From Gossypium raimondii (lineage: Eukaryota > Streptophyta > Magnoliopsida > Malvales > Malvaceae), in NCBI RefSeq assembly GCF_025698545.1, contig NC_068567.1, positions 59,215,371-59,279,370 of the forward strand: DNA of 64,000 bases, read 5' to 3'. Position numbers and translations under genes: made by a program. Below the pieces are notes generated by a model, which worked only from the letters and a program-made list of their open reading frames with translations, was not told where the DNA came from and searched no databases. Of the stretch, positions 60,145 through 64,000 are shown piece by piece. How positions within the stretch are numbered: position 1 is the stretch's first letter; the number at the start of each line of letters is the position of its first letter.

Positions 60145-63100
60145 TCAACTAACCAGTTTTCGTAGTCTTCTTTCTGCGAGGTTGGCTACTTTATTTTGAG
60201 GCTCTAGAACCAATGCGTGTTTGAAATCTGCAAATGCCAAACCAAGAAACCACTCAAGAGCTTAGCAAAATCGAAACTGCTTAAGATGAGCGGTATGATG
60301 CATAGTGTTGAATTTGTAAACTTTTAAAATACAAATTGATTATGCTGGGGGTAAAGGAAAATTATTGTTCTAAGATCAAGGGGGTGATAGGATTGCAGAG
60401 TGAAACATGCATCAACTATTAAACTATTTCATCTCTCTCACACTTATGACAGATTTGAACACCGTATTCATCTTCAAGGGCCTTCAACTATTAAACTATT
60501 TCATCAATTATTAAAGTATTCTCACCTTCAAGGGCCTCTTTATAACAGAGTAGTGAGTCTCTGGCTGTCCCACGTCTCAGATATGCCTTCACATTCTGCA
60601 GAGAAGTATTAGTTGACTAATAGTATCACTCAAGTATAACAGCTTTGTTCTCATGTTCAATACGTATTCCAAAGTTCCAACATTTCAACTTGAAAAAAAA
60701 GAAGAAGATATTTCATTACCTTTTTGTCAAGTGATATTGCCTTATTGCAGTCCTCTTCAGCTTGCTGAAAGCTGCATTTTCAAAAGTCAGATCCCTTCGG
60801 AAGTATGTGAATGTGAAACAATGTAATGAAATTGGTAGCAACAACTATTAGAGACAGCATACCATCCTAGTTCCAAGTAAGCTGCTGCCCGGTTGTTATA
60901 GTATGTTGCATTTGTCCCATTTAACTTAATAGCTTCAGTGTAATAATTAACTGCCTTGTTCCATTGCTTTCCCTTAAAAGCAGCATTTCCCTGAAATGGA
61001 ACTTGTCATTAAAAGCCTTACAACGGCATACCTTTCTGTGAATTATAACCCACAGCAAACCAAACATACTACTTTAAATAATAACAAGTGCTAACGCTGC
61101 AGACACCGAAACTAAAAATAATGTTCACTAGCATTTAACACAGAAAATACTACTTTTGATCCTGATCACAGTCGCTCTTAATGACTTTAAGAACAAAATG
61201 GTATCCCATATGAATTGCAACATAAAGAAAGCAGAAGTTGAGCAAATAATTAAGAGAGAATAGCAGTTATCCATCGTTCTTTACAGGTATAATAACTTAG
61301 CCATCTAAATAACAAGCATTCTTCCCACTTTTCTTGTCAAGATGATTGTAAGAACTCATCAATTAACATGCCATTTAGTAAACAACTTATAATCAAACAA
61401 GGTGCAAACTGACTCCCAACAATAATAAACCCCGTGGCATCATTCACATTTGCAGAAATTTCATTAGGCAAACCAAACCATTCAGATATTGGGAGATGTT
61501 AGAGGAGGGAAAACCTTTTCCTTCAACAGTTCAGAAGCATCCATATTACCATTGAGATCAGGCAATGGTGCCGAATTGGATGCCATGCTGACTTGTTCTT
61601 GCAGAGAAGCATACATGTCCAAAACTGTATCAAGAAGAAATTTGTCTGCTCCATGGTATGTGACAAATGAAACAGAAATAGGACAACCATCATGCTCTCC
61701 TAATGGAACAGAAACCTGGGAGGAGATTGCAAGGTTAAATAAATGTCTGATATCCAGGTTACAAACAACATACAAGATTGAAAACTTAAGCCTTGTGACA
61801 GCAAAAGCCACCTGACAGCACCCAGACATGCTAGCAACACTCAATAAAGCACATGCTCTATCATGAAACTCGGTGGAACTCCCTTTCTTAAGCTTTAGTG
61901 GAGGATCCGCAATCGTGGGAATAACTAATATCCCATCATCCTGAAACAAATAGGACAACTTAATTAAGTGACATCATCCAATTCCAGGCCATCCCTATCA
62001 TCCAAGCCCATACCATTTCAAGAGAAGCAACAGAAATCTGAAAGCCATTTGGAGACCATGAAAGTAAACCCAAATTGAACGGTGTTATGATAATGGCATA
62101 CATCAGACATTTAATATATACACATATTTAATTTGATCAATTCTAGCTATCTCTCATACTATATTCTTCTGATCAATTCTATCATTTCATCTATCGCAAC
62201 AACCTCCCAAATATCAAATTTTAAGTTTAAATTGTTACTAAGATGCAAATTGCTCCCATTTCTTATTAGAAAAAGAGAAAACTACGTTTTCATTTATAAT
62301 TACAAGGCAAGATCATTCTACGAAGTTGTCAAGTACCAAAACTATCCTGGCAATAAATGGGACACAACTCATTTGTATTATTGTCTATAGTACACACTCT
62401 TGTCAAAAATGGTAACAGTAATTAACCATAACAAAGGCCAAGAAAATTAACACCTTAGCAGTGTGAACAAAATAGACACAGAAAGAAAGCGGATGTAGGA
62501 AAAGAATCTGCCACACCTTTAGAAGACTTTGCGTTGCAGCCCGCATCTCAGTCCTGACTTTGTACAAACTTTTTACATTCTCGTATGTATTGTTGATTGC
62601 AGCAAGAACACAACGAGAAACTTCAGGTCCTAGTCTTGGTTTAACATCTTTAAGCCATTCTTCATGGTTTGTTTTAAATTCATATCTAAAAAGTATAAGT
62701 ACTAGATATTAGGTAAATAGGTCGTCTACAAAGCCAGAAACAAAATTCTGCACAACAATGATGATCATTATATCCCAATTGAAGGGTTGCAGCAACTGAA
62801 GCAGGTGCAAGAGGTATATGGTCCTGCATGTAATGACAGTATTCTTAGATACCTTTGTAATGACACCATTGCAGATGAAAGGGCTTGCAAAGCAGAAATT
62901 CCATTTTGCAGGTTTGTGGAATGTTGAAAAAAACCCTTTAGACTGGGTACATTCGAAGCAATAAACTGACAAAAGTTGACATGCTTTGGCAGCTGATCTG
63001 TGCAATTAGCAAGAGGTCGACACATCAAGAAGCAAGATTCACATCATTGTGACAGAAGAGGTAGCAGTAGACTATAATTAAGATTTTCAAACCAGAAAAT

Positions 63101-64000
63101 AGAAACTGATATGAATAAAATTGAAGGCCATACAACTTACAGCCAGAAAGCTTTTCAACTGCTTTGCTAATAACATGCACTGTCTTTTGCTTGGGAACCT
63201 TTGAAAGCTGGAATAAGTCATCAGCAAAGACAAGGTGCCTTCCCCTTCTGGGTTCCACTGCTTTTAGTTGCAATAAAACATTCCCAACACGATGTAGAAT
63301 AGATGGATCACGAGCAAACCATCCTTAGATATAATAATTTGACAAAATCAGTAAAAAGAAACAAAGGAACTCTAGAAAACAGCAATGTGAACTCTCCAGA
63401 ATTTTAATGCTAAGCAAGAAATTAGAATATTAAATGCCTACTAAATATATGAAACTGGGCATTCTTATAACAAAATAACACATATGCTACAAAAACCTAG
63501 AGGAAACTGCTCTGTTTATCGGAGCAGTATCCATCCATTAATATATCGTGAACAGTTACGCCACACTTTAGTAAAAAGATAAAGTAGGTCAAGGCAAAGC
63601 GAGTTGGTAATAATAATTCATACTAGCTAAAGATATCAACACCTATAATCTGCAGGGAAAGGCAACAAAATATTACAAACAAGAATGCCACATTACAATA
63701 CCAATAGCATCCAAGCTTTGTGAATTTGGAAGAACTCCAATCGTAGATACAGCTCCATGAGATGGACGGAACCCAAGAATACCACAAAATGATGCAGGAA
63801 CTCTCACACAACCAATTGTATCAGTACCTACAAAGTCATCAAAATAGTGTTATATGTTTATAGATAACACTAGGAAGAAAACAACCCGTAAATCAACAAG
63901 ATTCAGCAGCAAAAGTTACCTAGAGCAAAGTCCACAAGTTCAGCAGCAACTGCAACAGCAGAACCACTTGAAGAACCTCCTGGAACATTTGACGGCATGT
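60145..64000 (-). CDS. OM64: OM64/Toc64-type outer-membrane import receptor, 5' end off window
   Basis: Eleven exons of a gene that continues beyond the right edge: 63920-64000 (partial), 63702-63827, 63141-63323, 62853-62997, 62517-62685, 61812-61940, 61515-61715, 60863-60990, 60720-60771, 60526-60595, 60145-60227; about 455 aa visible. The family is an inactive amidase domain fused to a C-terminal clamp-type TPR domain that docks Hsp90/Hsp70-bound precursors at the mitochondrial (OM64) or chloroplast (Toc64) outer membrane. The amidase glycine/serine loop is present (GGSSSGSAVAVAAELVDFAL), but the nucleophile site reads TDTIGCVRVPA, with Cys where active amidases have Ser. The TPR part begins GNAAFKGKQWNKAVNYYTEA and includes DCNKAISLDKK and NVKAYLRRGTARDSL. 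The NKAVNYYTEAIKLNG and LVFADDLFQLSKVPKQK wording fits the mitochondrial OM64 branch better than Toc64-III. The N-terminal anchor lies outside the window. Confidence 0.9.
60412..60536 (+). repeat. Local duplication next to the penultimate OM64 exon
   Basis: The phrase 'tcaactattaaactatttc' occurs at 60,412 and again at 60,484, 72 bp apart. The exon-end word 'cttcaagggcc' (60,526-60,536) is repeated at 60,472-60,482 in the intron. The intronic copy lacks the donor dinucleotide, so it should not be spliced. Confidence 0.7.

Noticed and set aside
60145-64000. Calling the right-end gene an active amidase or indole-acetamide hydrolase
   Set aside because: It carries a C-terminal TPR domain, absent from those enzymes, and lacks the Ser nucleophile.

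Overview
This is eukaryotic, AT-rich nuclear DNA from a flowering plant, almost certainly a eudicot. Every gene is split by introns (nearly all GT-AG), the proteins are plant-type, and the long gaps are filled with decayed transposon-like repeats. The style of the repeats and proteins fits a Malvaceae genome such as cotton, but that is an impression, not a demonstrated identity. No operon-like, CRISPR or bacterial feature was seen.

Layout, left to right. 1-2.6 kb: repeats and a broken retroelement RNase H-like fragment. 2.7-14.5 kb (+): a complete 17-exon gene for the chloroplast copper P-type ATPase PAA1/HMA6 (950 aa). 15.9-22.2 kb: a tandem duplication in which each unit holds a tRNA-Val(CAC) gene (+) followed by a four-exon alternative oxidase gene (-), 338 and 343 aa. 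The units are separated by a long-TIR Mutator-type MITE and other repeats. 22.2-30.7 kb: an 8.5-kb gene-free stretch with several repeat families. 30.7-38.3 kb (+): a complete 13-exon CAMTA transcription factor (1052 aa) with one GC-AG intron. 39.6-42.7 kb (-): an 11-exon TOM1/THH1-like membrane protein gene broken by a one-base deletion in exon 4. 45.4-46.2 kb (-): unidentified exon-like debris. 46.3-47.0 kb: a hAT-type MITE. 47.4-48.2 kb (-): a dead CAF1-like deadenylase pseudogene. 51.4-52.9 kb (+): a five-exon type I metacaspase (371 aa). 53.3-55.9 kb (-): a two-exon plant protein of unknown function (392 aa). 57.3-58.3 kb: a GC-richer patch resembling organellar DNA. 60.1-64.0 kb (-): the 3' eleven exons of an OM64/Toc64-type outer-membrane import receptor, continuing off the right end.

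The genes do not form a functional cluster. Several concern organelles: PAA1 supplies copper to the plastid, the two AOX enzymes work in the mitochondrial inner membrane, and OM64 belongs to the mitochondrial outer-membrane import machinery. CAMTA and the metacaspase belong to calcium/stress signalling and cell-death control. The most interesting points are the divergent AOX pair (one copy has Ser at the second regulatory Cys site), the co-duplicated tRNA with a mispaired acceptor stem, the fresh-looking frameshift in the TOM1-like gene, the Cys in place of the amidase nucleophile in OM64, and two MITEs with intact target-site duplications. I found no convincing previously undescribed system.
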